Of a stretch of DNA of 38,098 nt, positions 1-7,744 are shown in pieces. Every line of letters begins with the position of its first letter. Position 1 is the first letter of the stretch. Under the pieces are notes generated by a model. That model ran no database searches. It was not told the DNA's origin and saw only the letters and a program-made list of their open reading frames with translations. This DNA is from Lachnospiraceae bacterium (lineage in GTDB: Bacteria > Bacillota > Clostridia > Lachnospirales > Lachnospiraceae): NCBI GenBank assembly GCA_030524635.1, contig JAUNGG010000041.1, forward strand, positions 1 through 38,098, written 5' to 3'. The translations under genes and the position numbers were made by a program.

Positions 1-63
1 TCATCTCATAATAGAGGTGGCAGATATACTAAATATCAATGATACAACACACTAGCTCAGTGA

Positions 64-282
64 AAAATAAGAGTAGCAGAAACGAGAAACAAAAATCCAG
101 ATGGCGCAGGACTTGGCTTGGCTATTGCAAAATGGATTGTTGAAGGACATGGAGGGAAAATTCGTGTGGAAAGTGTAGTTGAAAAGGGGACAGAATTTGA
201 AATTATATTTTCTGTTCAGAGGATGCAGGGCAAAATGAAAAATGTACTTGAAGCACAGGCAAGAATTGAGGGGACAAAATGA
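64..282 (+). pseudogene. C-terminal remnant of a sensor histidine kinase
   Basis: An open frame without a start codon encodes the end of a histidine kinase ATPase domain. It begins near IRVAETRNKNPDG, runs into the G2 box GAGLGLAIAKWIVE, then HGGKIRVES and KGTEFEIIF, and ends with a 19-residue tail at 280-282. The dimerisation and phosphoacceptor domain and the N and G1 boxes are missing, and a stop at 61-63 closes the frame upstream. Bases 1-63 show no recognisable kinase sequence, so the gene looks truncated by rearrangement rather than merely cut by the window edge. The identity of the ATPase segment is clear; that it is dead is inference. The stop overlaps an ATG (279-281) opening a 20-codon frame of no recognisable identity. 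Confidence 0.75.
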
Positions 283-371
283 AAATTACGGCTGTTGCTG
301 GAATATTGCCGTTCATTGGGAGCAAAGGAAGTTTATTATAAAGAAATATCAATACAGGAGCTGTGATAAAT

Positions 372-845
372 ATGGAATTTGTTTATAAAAGAGCAGGTCT
401 GGAAGACATAGAATTGCTGGTTAAAACAAGAATTAAAGTATTGCGTGCTGCGAACCGTCTGAGTGATGATATAGAGATGTCGCTTGTGGAGCAGCAGTCG
501 AGGGAATATTATGAAGAGTCTCTGCAGGCGGAAACACATATCGCATATCTTGTTTTTGATGGGGAAAAAATTGTCGGTGCAGGAGGAGTCAGTTTTTTTC
601 GGGTGATGCCCACCTATCATAATCCGACAGGATGGAAAGCATATATTATGAATATGTATACGAATCCGGACTACAGGCGGAAAGGAATTGCATATCATAC
701 GCTGGAGATTCTGATAGAAGAAGTGAAAAATAAAGGTGTAACGCATATTTCATTAGAGGCAACGGATATGGGAAGACCTTTGTATGAACGTTATGGTTTT
801 GTGAGCATGAATGATGAGATGGAATTGCCGGAAAACTGTATGTAA
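372..845 (+). CDS. GNAT family N-acetyltransferase
   Basis: A single-domain acetyltransferase of 157 residues, which would transfer an acetyl group from acetyl-CoA to an unidentified amine. The N-terminal FVYKRAGLEDIELL is a typical GNAT first strand and helix. Motif A, which binds the CoA pyrophosphate, is IMNMYTNPDYRRKGIA, with the Arg-Arg-Lys-Gly-Ile-Ala loop. Near the C-terminus LYERYGF is the usual end of the fold. I chose ATG 372 because CAGGAG at 355-360 lies 11 bases upstream; GTG 363 in the same frame would be only 2 bases from it. The gene follows a kinase remnant and precedes a beheaded second GNAT, so it sits in a remodelled AT-rich segment. The substrate cannot be told from sequence. 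Confidence 0.9.
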   Translation: MEFVYKRAGLEDIELLVKTRIKVLRAANRLSDDIEMSLVEQQSREYYEESLQAETHIAYLVFDGEKIVGAGGVSFFRVMPTYHNPTGWKAYIMNMYTNPDYRRKGIAYHTLEILIEEVKNKGVTHISLEATDMGRPLYERYGFVSMNDEMELPENCM

Positions 846-1232
846 AAGGGGAATACAGGGAGATATGTTCCATTATACATCATTGGAGAAGTGATAGGAA
901 CAATCGAGCTGTTTCACAGAGATGCCGAGGATTATTTTACAAACTGCGGTTTGTTGAGATTAGATTTGCGGAGTGATTATGAAAAGAAGGAATGTATAAA
1001 AGAAATACTGGAACCGATGATTTCCCATGCTTTCAGCATGTTTTCCTGTGAAATTTTGGCTACAAAGGGAGTGCCTGAAGCACAGGAACGTGTCCGGGCC
1101 TTGGAAGAATTGGGATTTCAGAAAAGTTCAGAAGTATTGATTGGACATGATGGTACGCAGTATGATTCCTATTGGATATTTAGAAATTGTATAAAAGACG
1201 GCACAGGTTTCTTACAAAAAGATTTTAGGTGA
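846..1232 (+). pseudogene. N-terminally truncated GNAT acetyltransferase
   Basis: The frame stays open from the stop of the preceding acetyltransferase to 1232. From about 876 it reads like the interior and end of a GNAT protein: YIIGEVIGTIELFHRD resembles the central strands, then LRLDLRSDYEKKECI and EILEPMI resemble the motif A region and helix, and RALEELGFQKS resembles the C-terminal strand. The N-terminal third of the fold is absent. The only plausible start is GTG 891, which falls inside the beta-strand and has just GGAG (885-888) two bases upstream, too close to serve as a good ribosome binding site. I read this as a decayed gene; a short translated product from GTG 891 (113 residues) cannot be excluded. 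Confidence 0.6.
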
Positions 1233-1257
1233 AATGCAGGGATAGTAATGTTATAAT
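1229..1257 (+). promoter_or_regulatory. Probable extended -10 sigma-A promoter
   Basis: GTGAAA (1229-1234) and a perfect TATAAT (1252-1257) are 17 bases apart. TG at 1249-1250 makes the extended form TGTTATAAT, which compensates for the weak -35. It would start transcription near 1264, about 40 bases before the AlbA_2/HATPase gene. Confidence 0.6.
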
Positions 1258-1305
1258 GAGGATGTCTGCCGGAGGGCAGGAGGGAAAAGGAAGGAGCTTG
1301 ATGTG

Positions 1306-2856
1306 ATGGATATTGCAGCAATCAATTCCATTCTTACAATCGGAGAAACAGCAGCAGTTGAGTTTAAACGCTGTGGAAACGGCATAGAATCGGATACCTA
1401 TGAAACTGTATGTTCTTTTCTGAATCGTTTTGGCGGAGATATCTTCATGGGTATATTGGATGATGGAACTGTACTTGGCGTTCCGGAAAAGTCTGCGCCA
1501 GATATGATAAAGAATTTTATAAAAGTTGTAAGCAACCCAGCATTATTTATGCCTACTGTGTACCTGGTACCGGAGATCATTCGATATGATGAGAAGCGTA
1601 CGATTATTCATGTGCATATTCCGCCAAGCGCAGAAGTACATAGCTACAAGAAGGTTATCTATGATCGTGTGGATGATGCAGATGTAAAGGTTACTGCTAC
1701 CAGCGCGATTGCACAAATGTATATCCGAAAGCAAACCATTTTCACAGAAAAAAAGATATATCCATACGCTAAGATGAATGATTTGCGGCTTGATTTGTTG
1801 CCTAAGGTTCGCCAGCTGGCTGTAAATCATGCCGGAGGCACACACCCATGGGCGGCTATGAGTGATCAGGAAATGTTGAAAAGTGCTGGTTTATATGGAT
1901 TCGATATTGCAACCGGAGAAGAGGGCTATAATCTTGCCGCAATCATGTTGCTGGGCAGGGATGAAGTTATTTTAAATGTAGCTCCAGCCTATGTAACGGA
2001 CGCACTTGTTCGAAAGGTTAATGTAGACAGATACGATGATCGCGAGATTGTAAAAACAAATTTGATTGACAGCTATGATTTGTTGTTTCATTTTGCCAAA
2101 AAGCATTTACCCGATAAATTTTTTCTGGAAGATACCGTAAATAAAAGTCTGAGAAATATTATTGTGCGTGAAATGATTGCAAACACGTTGATTCATAGAG
2201 AATATTCAAGCAGTTATACTGCTAAATATGTCATCGAAAATGATCGGATGTATGTGGAGAATGCGAACCGTGCGATAAAAGATGGCCATATTACTATGGA
2301 TAATCTGGAACCTAATCCAAAGAATCCGATTATAGCAGCATTTTTCAGGAATATTGGTTATGCGGATCAGCTAGGATCCGGGGTTAGAAATCTGTTTAAA
2401 TATACAAAGTATTATTCAGGACAGGAGCCAGAATTTATTGAGGGTGATGTATTCAGGATTATTGTACCATTAGATGAGGCGTATTCTTATGATTTTGGTT
2501 CTGGTGGTCGTGTTGCTGACGGTAATGATACCAAAGCTGGCACCAATGGCGTTAAGGTTAACACCTATGACATCGAAGTTGGCACCAATGGCACTGAAGT
2601 TGGCACTAATAGCATCAAGATTGATGTTTATTACACGAATCATATCGAAAAGAATAGCAAAGACAGGTATGAAAAATACAAAAAAGAAATTTTGAATTTG
2701 ATAGAGGCTGATCCTAAAGTGACACAGAAAATAATTCAAAAAGAAATTGGCTTATCTTTAAGAACGATTAAGCGTTTGATGTCAGAAATGCAAGGAGAAG
2801 GTAACATAAAACGAATCGGAAGTCCACGTTCTGGGGAATGGCATATTGGAAATTAA
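1306..2856 (+). CDS. AlbA_2/HATPase domain transcriptional regulator-like protein
   Basis: This 516-residue protein belongs to the family often labelled ATP-binding protein or putative transcriptional regulator (COG2865). The N-terminal AlbA_2 (Schlafen-like) domain is marked by ETAAVEFKRCGNG near residue 13 and FLNRFGGDIFMGILDDG near 37-53. A HATPase_c_4 part lies around residues 285-375 (VREMIANTLIHREY, then DQLGSGVRNLFKY). A linker with five imperfect heptad repeats follows, and the last 60 residues look like a winged helix (KVTQKIIQKEIGLSLRTIKR). AAGGAG at 1291-1296 serves ATG 1306; GTG 1303 is an alternative. Members occur widely in accessory regions, some next to toxin-antitoxin or mobile genes; the actual role of this one is unknown. 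It has its own promoter and stands alone. Confidence 0.85.
   Translation: MDIAAINSILTIGETAAVEFKRCGNGIESDTYETVCSFLNRFGGDIFMGILDDGTVLGVPEKSAPDMIKNFIKVVSNPALFMPTVYLVPEIIRYDEKRTIIHVHIPPSAEVHSYKKVIYDRVDDADVKVTATSAIAQMYIRKQTIFTEKKIYPYAKMNDLRLDLLPKVRQLAVNHAGGTHPWAAMSDQEMLKSAGLYGFDIATGEEGYNLAAIMLLGRDEVILNVAPAYVTDALVRKVNVDRYDDREIVKTNLIDSYDLLFHFAKKHLPDKFFLEDTVNKSLRNIIVREMIANTLIHREYSSSYTAKYVIENDRMYVENANRAIKDGHITMDNLEPNPKNPIIAAFFRNIGYADQLGSGVRNLFKYTKYYSGQEPEFIEGDVFRIIVPLDEAYSYDFGSGGRVADGNDTKAGTNGVKVNTYDIEVGTNGTEVGTNSIKIDVYYTNHIEKNSKDRYEKYKKEILNLIEADPKVTQKIIQKEIGLSLRTIKRLMSEMQGEGNIKRIGSPRSGEWHIGN
2533..2637 (+). repeat. Five in-frame 21-base repeats coding a heptad linker
   Basis: Inside the preceding gene, five consecutive 21-base units encode KAGTNGV, KVNTYDI, EVGTNGT, EVGTNSI and KIDVYYT. 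Units 1, 3 and 4 are the most alike, sharing GGCACCAAT or GGCACTAAT. Because the unit is a multiple of three, gain or loss of copies would change linker length without breaking the frame. Confidence 0.8.
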
Positions 2857-3104
2857 GCTAAAACAAAGCCATTGCTTCAATATCAGAAGAAGATGAATCG
2901 GAATAAAAAACCATCAGAATAGCAAATCGATAACAAGATGATATGATCCCTCTTACGTCGATAAGGTAAATAACCAAATCCAATTTACAATATTTTAAAG
3001 AAAACTTTACAGAAACTGGATGGCTGAAACCATTGGTTCCCGATACAATAAAATCAAAGAAGCTGGCGGTAAGAAATCTACAATACCAGGAAAGAAGGAA
3101 CCAA
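2857..3104. other. AT-rich gap with a possible gene remnant
   Basis: No complete gene is seen in these 248 bases. A plus-strand frame open from 2970 reads through into the HAD gene and contains YFKENFTETGW and LKPLVPDTIKSKKLA, which look protein-like but which I could not assign to a family. It may be the tail of a lost gene. No clear promoter for the HAD gene was found here. Confidence 0.35.
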
Positions 3105-3884
3105 ATGGAAACATTAAGAGCCAAAAAAGGATTTATCTGTGATATGGATGGTGTGATTTACCATGGAAATCAGCTGCTTGACGGCGTGAAGGAATTTGTG
3201 GACTGGCTGTATGAAAGGGAAAAGCAATTTCTGTTTCTCACCAACGCCAGCAGCCGGTCACCCAGGGAGCTGCAGCGGAAGCTGTCAAGAATGGGGCTGG
3301 AGATCGGAGAGGAGCATTTTTATACCAGTGCACTGGCCACAGCCAAATTTCTTCAGAGCCAGGCGCCGGGCTGCAGCGCTTATGTGATCGGAGATCATGG
3401 CCTGTATAATGCTCTCTATGATGTGGGAATTACCATCAATGATGTGGATCCGGAGTATGTGGTAGTAGGAGAAACCACAGATTACTGTTATGACCACATT
3501 CTGCGGGCCATGAATCTGGTTAACCGGGGCGCACGTCTCATTGCCACCAATACGGATATTACCGGGCCGGTGGAGGGCGGAATTGCCCCGGCCTGCCGGG
3601 CCTTTGTAGCGCCGATTGAAGCGACTACCGGAAAAAAGGCCTACTATGTGGGAAAGCCCAATCCGCTGATGATGCGGACCGGATTAAAGATCCTGGGCGT
3701 TCATTCTTCAGAGGCGGTGATGATCGGTGACCGTATGGATACTGATATTATTGCCGGAATCGAAACCGGACTGGATACTGTGCTGGTTCTGACCGGTGTT
3801 TCCACCACAGCTACGGTGGATGAATTTCCGTATCGTCCGAGGCTGATTTTAAATGGGGTGGGGGAGATTGCAAAAGAAGCTTAA
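3105..3884 (+). CDS. HAD-IIA family sugar-phosphatase-like hydrolase
   Basis: A 259-residue haloacid dehalogenase phosphatase of the NagD/AraL/p-nitrophenylphosphatase branch, which dephosphorylates small phosphorylated metabolites. Motif I is CDMDGVIYHG with nucleophile Asp13 and acid Asp15. Motif II is in FLFLTNASSRS. The conserved lysine is in YYVGKPNPLMM, and motif IV is MIGDRMDTDIIAG. The C2 cap sits between motifs II and III, as expected for subclass IIA. The frame is open further upstream to 2970, but ATG 3105 is preceded by AAGAAGG (3092-3098) and the family starts a few residues before motif I, so I chose it. The substrate cannot be predicted from sequence. The gene is monocistronic or nearly so: the next gene has its own promoter. 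Confidence 0.9.
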   Translation: METLRAKKGFICDMDGVIYHGNQLLDGVKEFVDWLYEREKQFLFLTNASSRSPRELQRKLSRMGLEIGEEHFYTSALATAKFLQSQAPGCSAYVIGDHGLYNALYDVGITINDVDPEYVVVGETTDYCYDHILRAMNLVNRGARLIATNTDITGPVEGGIAPACRAFVAPIEATTGKKAYYVGKPNPLMMRTGLKILGVHSSEAVMIGDRMDTDIIAGIETGLDTVLVLTGVSTTATVDEFPYRPRLILNGVGEIAKEA

Positions 3885-3901
3885 GGTATAATGCCCGGCT
3901 C

Positions 3902-3930
3902 TTGTTTTTCCGCAGCCCGCGCGATATAAT
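3902..3930 (+). promoter_or_regulatory. Sigma-A promoter before AEC transporter gene
   Basis: TTGTTT (3902-3907), a 17-base spacer and a perfect TATAAT (3925-3930), with the start codon 38 bases further on. The -35 matches the consensus only in its first three bases. Confidence 0.55.
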
Positions 3931-3968
3931 GGTGACGGAAAATTAAGAGAATACGAGGAACAAAAGCC

Positions 3969-4913
3969 ATGGATAATTTACTGTTCTGTCTGAATGCCAC
4001 CATACCAATCTTCCTTCTGATGATACTTGGCCTTATTTTTAAGCGGACCGGAATGTTCGACGATGCCTTCGTCAAGAGGATGAATACCTTCGTGTTTAAG
4101 GCTGCTCTTCCCGTGCTGCTGTTCCAGGAGCTTTCTGGCGCTGACTTTATCCAGGTCTGGGACGGAGCCTTTGTGTTGTTTTGCTTTACTGCCACAGCAT
4201 TGTCCATTGCCATCGCTGTGGCAGCGGCCCGACTTTGGAAGGATCGTTCCATCCAGGGAGAATTTGCCCAGGCAGCCTACCGTTCCAGCGCAGCCCTTTT
4301 AGGAATCGGTTTTATTCAGAATATCTACGGCAACGCAGGGATGGCGCCGTTAATGATCATCGGCACGGTTCCGCTTTACAATGTGATGGCCGTGGTTATT
4401 CTGGCCTTTATGAAGCCGGAGCGGGAAACGATTAACGGGGAATTGATGAAAAAGACTGGTCTGGAGATCCTGACCAATCCTATTATTTTAGGAATCCTGG
4501 CAGGAATGGCCTGGTCTGCACTTTCCCTGCCTCAGCCGGTCATTATGCAGAAAACCTTAAAGTATGTGGCAAACCTGGCTACGCCTTTGGGGCTGATGGC
4601 GATGGGAGCCACCTTCGATTGGAGGGCTGCACGGAAAAAATGGAAGCCGGCAGTTGTGTGCAGCGGGATGAAGCTGGTGCTGTTTTGCGCCATTTTTCTT
4701 CCAATTGCCGTGGGGATGGGCTTTCGGGAAAGCCGTCTGGTGGCAGTCCTTGTGATGCTTGGCTCGCCCACCACAGTCAGCTGTTTTGTGATGGCAAAAA
4801 ATATGGGACATGAGGGAACGGTCAGCACCAGCGCAGTGATGGTCACCACTTTTTTAAGTGCATTTACCCTTACCATATGGCTTTATGTGATCCGCACTAT
4901 GGGCTTGATCTGA
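3969..4913 (+). CDS. AEC family (auxin efflux carrier-type) transporter
   Basis: A 314-residue integral membrane protein of the auxin efflux carrier family, whose bacterial members carry organic acids such as malate or malonate. It opens with a membrane segment (residues 7-25, TIPIFLLMILGLIFK), followed by the family's MNTFVFKAALPVLLF stretch. A middle hydrophilic part around residues 150-165 separates two helix bundles. In the second half LGLMAMGATFDW and the GSPTTVSCFVMAKNMGHE segment are typical of the family. The start ATG 3969 follows GAGGAAC (3954-3960). It is a single gene between its own promoter and a strong terminator, so context gives no hint of its substrate. Confidence 0.88.
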   Translation: MDNLLFCLNATIPIFLLMILGLIFKRTGMFDDAFVKRMNTFVFKAALPVLLFQELSGADFIQVWDGAFVLFCFTATALSIAIAVAAARLWKDRSIQGEFAQAAYRSSAALLGIGFIQNIYGNAGMAPLMIIGTVPLYNVMAVVILAFMKPERETINGELMKKTGLEILTNPIILGILAGMAWSALSLPQPVIMQKTLKYVANLATPLGLMAMGATFDWRAARKKWKPAVVCSGMKLVLFCAIFLPIAVGMGFRESRLVAVLVMLGSPTTVSCFVMAKNMGHEGTVSTSAVMVTTFLSAFTLTIWLYVIRTMGLI

Positions 4914-4930
4914 ACCATGATACAGCCCGG

Positions 4931-4981
4931 GAGGCGGCGTACTGGATGATTATGTCAGCCAGGCGCCGCCTCATTTTTTTT
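4931..4981 (+). terminator. Intrinsic terminator after AEC transporter
   Basis: A perfect 9-base arm GAGGCGGCG (4931-4939) pairs with CGCCGCCTC (4964-4972) and is followed by A and eight T residues. It ends 68 bases after the stop. Confidence 0.85.
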
Positions 4982-5042
4982 GCTGCATTTCTTCTTTGGC
5001 ACGAAGGCTGCTTTAGGCGATTTTCGTCACACCTTGTGCTGT

Positions 5043-5073
5043 CTTGGAAAATCCGGTTTCCTTTGTCGAATTA
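5043..5073 (+). promoter_or_regulatory. Possible sigma-H-like promoter overlapping a Spo0A box
   Basis: TGTCGAA at 5064-5070 is an exact match to the Spo0A-binding core (0A box). It overlaps GTCGAATTA (5065-5073), which fits the sigma-H -10 pattern RNNGAATWW. CTTGGAAAA (5043-5051) partly fits the sigma-H -35 pattern RNAGGAWWW, with a 13-base spacer, one more than usual. Seven-base matches are common by chance; the position upstream of spo0A makes it worth noting. Confidence 0.35.
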
Positions 5074-5088
5074 TGCGATGGAATCTCA

Positions 5089-5118
5089 TTGCGCGTCAGA
5101 ATTTGAACCGTCTATAAT
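5089..5118 (+). promoter_or_regulatory. Probable vegetative promoter of spo0A
   Basis: TTGCGC (5089-5094), an 18-base spacer and a perfect TATAAT (5113-5118). Transcription would begin near 5125, giving a leader of about 116 bases that contains the hairpin at 5138-5194. Confidence 0.5.
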
Positions 5119-5137
5119 GAGCCATGTAGGGGAAAAA

Positions 5138-5194
5138 AAGCGGCTGTCCCGCAAACGGTGTTAATTTCTGCCGGTTTGCCAGACAAGACCGCTT
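5138..5194 (+). other. Long stem-loop in the spo0A leader
   Basis: Nested pairing: AAGCGG (5138-5143) with CCGCTT (5189-5194), TGTC (5145-5148) with GACA (5182-5185), and GCAAAC (5151-5156) with GTTTGC (5174-5179). It is followed by CTTTT and preceded by seven A residues, so it could act as a weak or bidirectional terminator or an attenuator between the putative promoter and the spo0A ribosome binding site. Confidence 0.55.
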
Positions 5195-5240
5195 CTTTTA
5201 CCCGAAAATAATCATGAAATGGCAAAAAGGAGGAGCACGA

Positions 5241-6047
5241 ATGGGAGACTTGAATATCGCGATTGCAGATGATAATCCGCAGACCTTGGGGAGATTACAG
5301 GAAATTTTGGAATCAGAGAAAGGCTTTTCTGTGGTAGGAAAAGCAGAAAATGGCGAAGATGCGTACAATATGATCATAAAGACCAATCCGGATGTGGTGC
5401 TGCTAGATGTGATCATGCCTCGAATGGACGGCATCTCCGTGATGGAGAAAGTGAGAAAAAATCTTACACTGAAGAAAACACCGGCTTTCATTATGGTGAC
5501 GGCTGCCGGAAGCGAGAATATGACGGCAGATGCGTTCCGGATGGGAGCCAATTATTATGTTATGAAGCCATTTTCCAGAGATGTGATCGTGGATAAGGTT
5601 CGGAGAGTGGGCCGGGCAAAGGAAAAGCTGGGGGACCGTCCGGAAAGCCGCACAGTCAAGCCATATATGGACAAGGAAGAGTACATGGAACAGAACCTGG
5701 AAAATGATGTCACCCATATGCTGCATGAAATCGGCATTCCGGCTCATATTAAGGGATACCAGTATCTGAGGGATGCCATCATCATGTCGGTGGAGGATCA
5801 CGAAATGCTGTCCTCCGTAACGAAAATCCTGTATCCGGCGATTGCAAAGAAGCATCAGACTACAGCCAGCCGTGTAGAACGGGCCATCCGCCATGCCATC
5901 GAGGTAGCCTGGACCAGAGGACGGCTGGAAACCTTAAATGAGCTGTTTGGATACACCGTCAGCACGGGAAAGGGCAAGCCCACCAATTCTGAGTTTATCG
6001 CCCTGATTGCGGACAAGATTCGGCTGGATTATAAGCGGATGCAGTAA
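5241..6047 (+). CDS. spo0A: Sporulation master regulator Spo0A
   Basis: A 268-residue response regulator that switches on sporulation genes when phosphorylated. The receiver domain has the acidic pair Asp10-Asp11 ([11 protein letters not shown]), the phosphoacceptor Asp56 ([13 protein letters not shown]) and the conserved lysine in VMKPF. After a linker (residues 133-150) comes the Spo0A-specific DNA-binding domain: [20 protein letters not shown], then [18 protein letters not shown], which holds the recognition helix, then the NELFGYTV segment. AAGGAGG at 5227-5233 lies seven bases before ATG 5241; the frame is open upstream but has no such site. The leader carries two candidate promoters, a Spo0A box and a stem-loop, which suggests autoregulation. 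The next gene is a glycogen synthase. Confidence 0.97.
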   Translation: MGDLNIAIADDNPQTLGRLQEILESEKGFSVVGKAENGEDAYNMIIKTNPDVVLLDVIMPRMDGISVMEKVRKNLTLKKTPAFIMVTAAGSENMTADAFRMGANYYVMKPFSRDVIVDKVRRVGRAKEKLGDRPESRTVKPYMDKEEYMEQNLENDVTHMLHEIGIPAHIKGYQYLRDAIIMSVEDHEMLSSVTKILYPAIAKKHQTTASRVERAIRHAIEVAWTRGRLETLNELFGYTVSTGKGKPTNSEFIALIADKIRLDYKRMQ

Positions 6048-6196
6048 AATACTAACATAGTGACTAAAAATAAAAGGGAAAAATCGTCAAATCGCAATAG
6101 AAAAATCTTGAGAATGTGCTTCCTAAAAACGGAAAAGTATTGTATACTATACTTATGAGTTTTTTCCGAAAGAGAGTAATGAGGGAGGTTTTTTTC

Positions 6197-7642
6197 ATGA
6201 AGAAGATATTATTCGTGGCATCTGAGGCAGTTCCTTTTATTAAGACCGGCGGCCTGGCAGACGTTGTAGGTTCACTTCCAAAGTGTTTTAATAAGGAATA
6301 CTTTGATGTGCGCGTTATGATTCCAAAATATCTCTGCATCAAGGAGCAGTGGCGCAACCAGATGGAGTATGTGAATCATTTTTATATGGATTATCTGGGA
6401 CAGAGCCGTTATGTTGGTATTTTACAGTATGTTCACGAAGGAATTACTTTTTATTTCATTGACAATGAAAGCTATTTCTGCGGAGCAAAGCCTTACGGCG
6501 ACTGGTATAACGACCTGGAGAAGTTTGCATTCTTCTCCAAGGCTGCATTATCTGCACTTCCAGTGATCGGCTTCCAGCCGGATGTGGTTCACTGCCATGA
6601 CTGGCAGACCGGTCTGATCCCGGTTCATTTAAAGGATAAGTTCCACGATGGTGAATTCTTCGCCAATATGAAGTCTGTGATCACCATCCACAACTTAAAG
6701 TTCCAGGGTGTTTGGGATGTTAAGACGATCCAGAGATTTTCCGGACTTCCAGATTACTACTTTACCCCGGATAAGCTGGAAGCATATAAGGACGGCAACA
6801 TGTTAAAGGGCGGTATCGTATTTGCTGATGCCATCACCACGGTAAGTGATACCTATGCAGAGGAGATCAAGATGCCGTTCTACGGTGAAGGCCTGGATGG
6901 CCTGATGCGTGCACGCTCCAACAGCCTGCGCGGTATCGTGAATGGTATCGATTACGATGACTTTAATCCGGAGACGGATAAGCACATTGTTCAGAATTAC
7001 AATGCCAAGAACTTCCGCAAGGAGAAGATTAAGAATAAAAAGGCTCTGCAGGAGGAACTGGGATTACAGCAGGATGAGCATAAGTTCATGATTGGTATCG
7101 TATCCCGTCTGACCGACCAGAAGGGCTTTGACCTGATCCAGTGCGTGATGGATGAGATCTGTGACGAGGATGTACAGCTGGTAGTTCTGGGAACCGGTGA
7201 TGAGAAATATGAGAACATGTTCCGTCACTATGACTGGAAGTACAATGACCGGGTATCCGCCCAGATCTACTATTCCGAGCCGTTGTCCCATAAAATTTAT
7301 GCAGCATGTGATGCCTTCCTGATGCCTTCTCTGTTTGAGCCCTGCGGCTTAAGCCAGCTGATGGCACTGCGCTACGGCACGGTTCCGATCGTTCGTGAGA
7401 CCGGTGGTCTGAAGGATACGGTAGAGCCGTACAATGAGTACGAGGGCAAGGGAACTGGATTCTCCTTCACCAATTACAATGCACATGAGATGCTGAATAC
7501 CATCCGCTACGCAAAGCGCGTATACTATGATAAGAAGCGTGAATGGAATAAGATTATTGACCGTGCTATGGCTAAGGACTTCTCCTGGTATGCTTCCGCT
7601 GAGAAGTATCAGGAACTGTATGACTGGCTGATTGGATATTAA
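6197..7642 (+). CDS. glgA: Glycogen synthase (GT5)
   Basis: A 481-residue ADP-glucose-dependent alpha-1,4-glucan synthase that elongates glycogen (granulose). The substrate-binding motif KTGGL is at residues 16-20 (EAVPFIKTGGLADVVGSLPK). The N-terminal domain continues with the VVHCHDWQTGLIP segment; the C-terminal domain shows GIVSRLTDQKGFDLI and FEPCGLSQLMALRYGTVPIV followed by RETGGLKDTV, both hallmarks of family GT5. GAGGGAGG (6181-6188) precedes ATG 6197, a far better start than the upstream in-frame ATGs. Overlapping -10-like TATACT copies lie at 6143-6153 without a good -35. The gene is an orphan: glgB, glgC and glgP are not adjacent. Codon use looks tuned for high expression. Its position right after spo0A may link reserve formation with sporulation, which is inference. 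Confidence 0.96.
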   Translation: MKKILFVASEAVPFIKTGGLADVVGSLPKCFNKEYFDVRVMIPKYLCIKEQWRNQMEYVNHFYMDYLGQSRYVGILQYVHEGITFYFIDNESYFCGAKPYGDWYNDLEKFAFFSKAALSALPVIGFQPDVVHCHDWQTGLIPVHLKDKFHDGEFFANMKSVITIHNLKFQGVWDVKTIQRFSGLPDYYFTPDKLEAYKDGNMLKGGIVFADAITTVSDTYAEEIKMPFYGEGLDGLMRARSNSLRGIVNGIDYDDFNPETDKHIVQNYNAKNFRKEKIKNKKALQEELGLQQDEHKFMIGIVSRLTDQKGFDLIQCVMDEICDEDVQLVVLGTGDEKYENMFRHYDWKYNDRVSAQIYYSEPLSHKIYAACDAFLMPSLFEPCGLSQLMALRYGTVPIVRETGGLKDTVEPYNEYEGKGTGFSFTNYNAHEMLNTIRYAKRVYYDKKREWNKIIDRAMAKDFSWYASAEKYQELYDWLIGY

Positions 7643-7744
7643 ACCAGGCGGTTAAGGGTTTGCGGTGAACTGGCAGGGAAGCAGGCATTGTGTCCTGTCA
7701 GGATTGCTGATTCGCTGAAAGAATAGAAAAGCAAGGATGAATGA

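Noticed and set aside
336-746. 136-codon minus-strand frame
   Set aside because: Antisense to the GNAT gene, rich in Cys, Phe and Ile from reversed AT-rich codons, with no ribosome site.
2858-3124. 88-codon minus-strand frame after the AlbA_2/HATPase gene
   Set aside because: No ribosome site and no recognisable family; it runs into the start of the HAD gene.
6083-6089. ATCGTCA, a one-mismatch reverse Spo0A box before glgA
   Set aside because: A seven-base site with one mismatch is expected by chance in almost any intergenic region; not used as evidence of Spo0A control.
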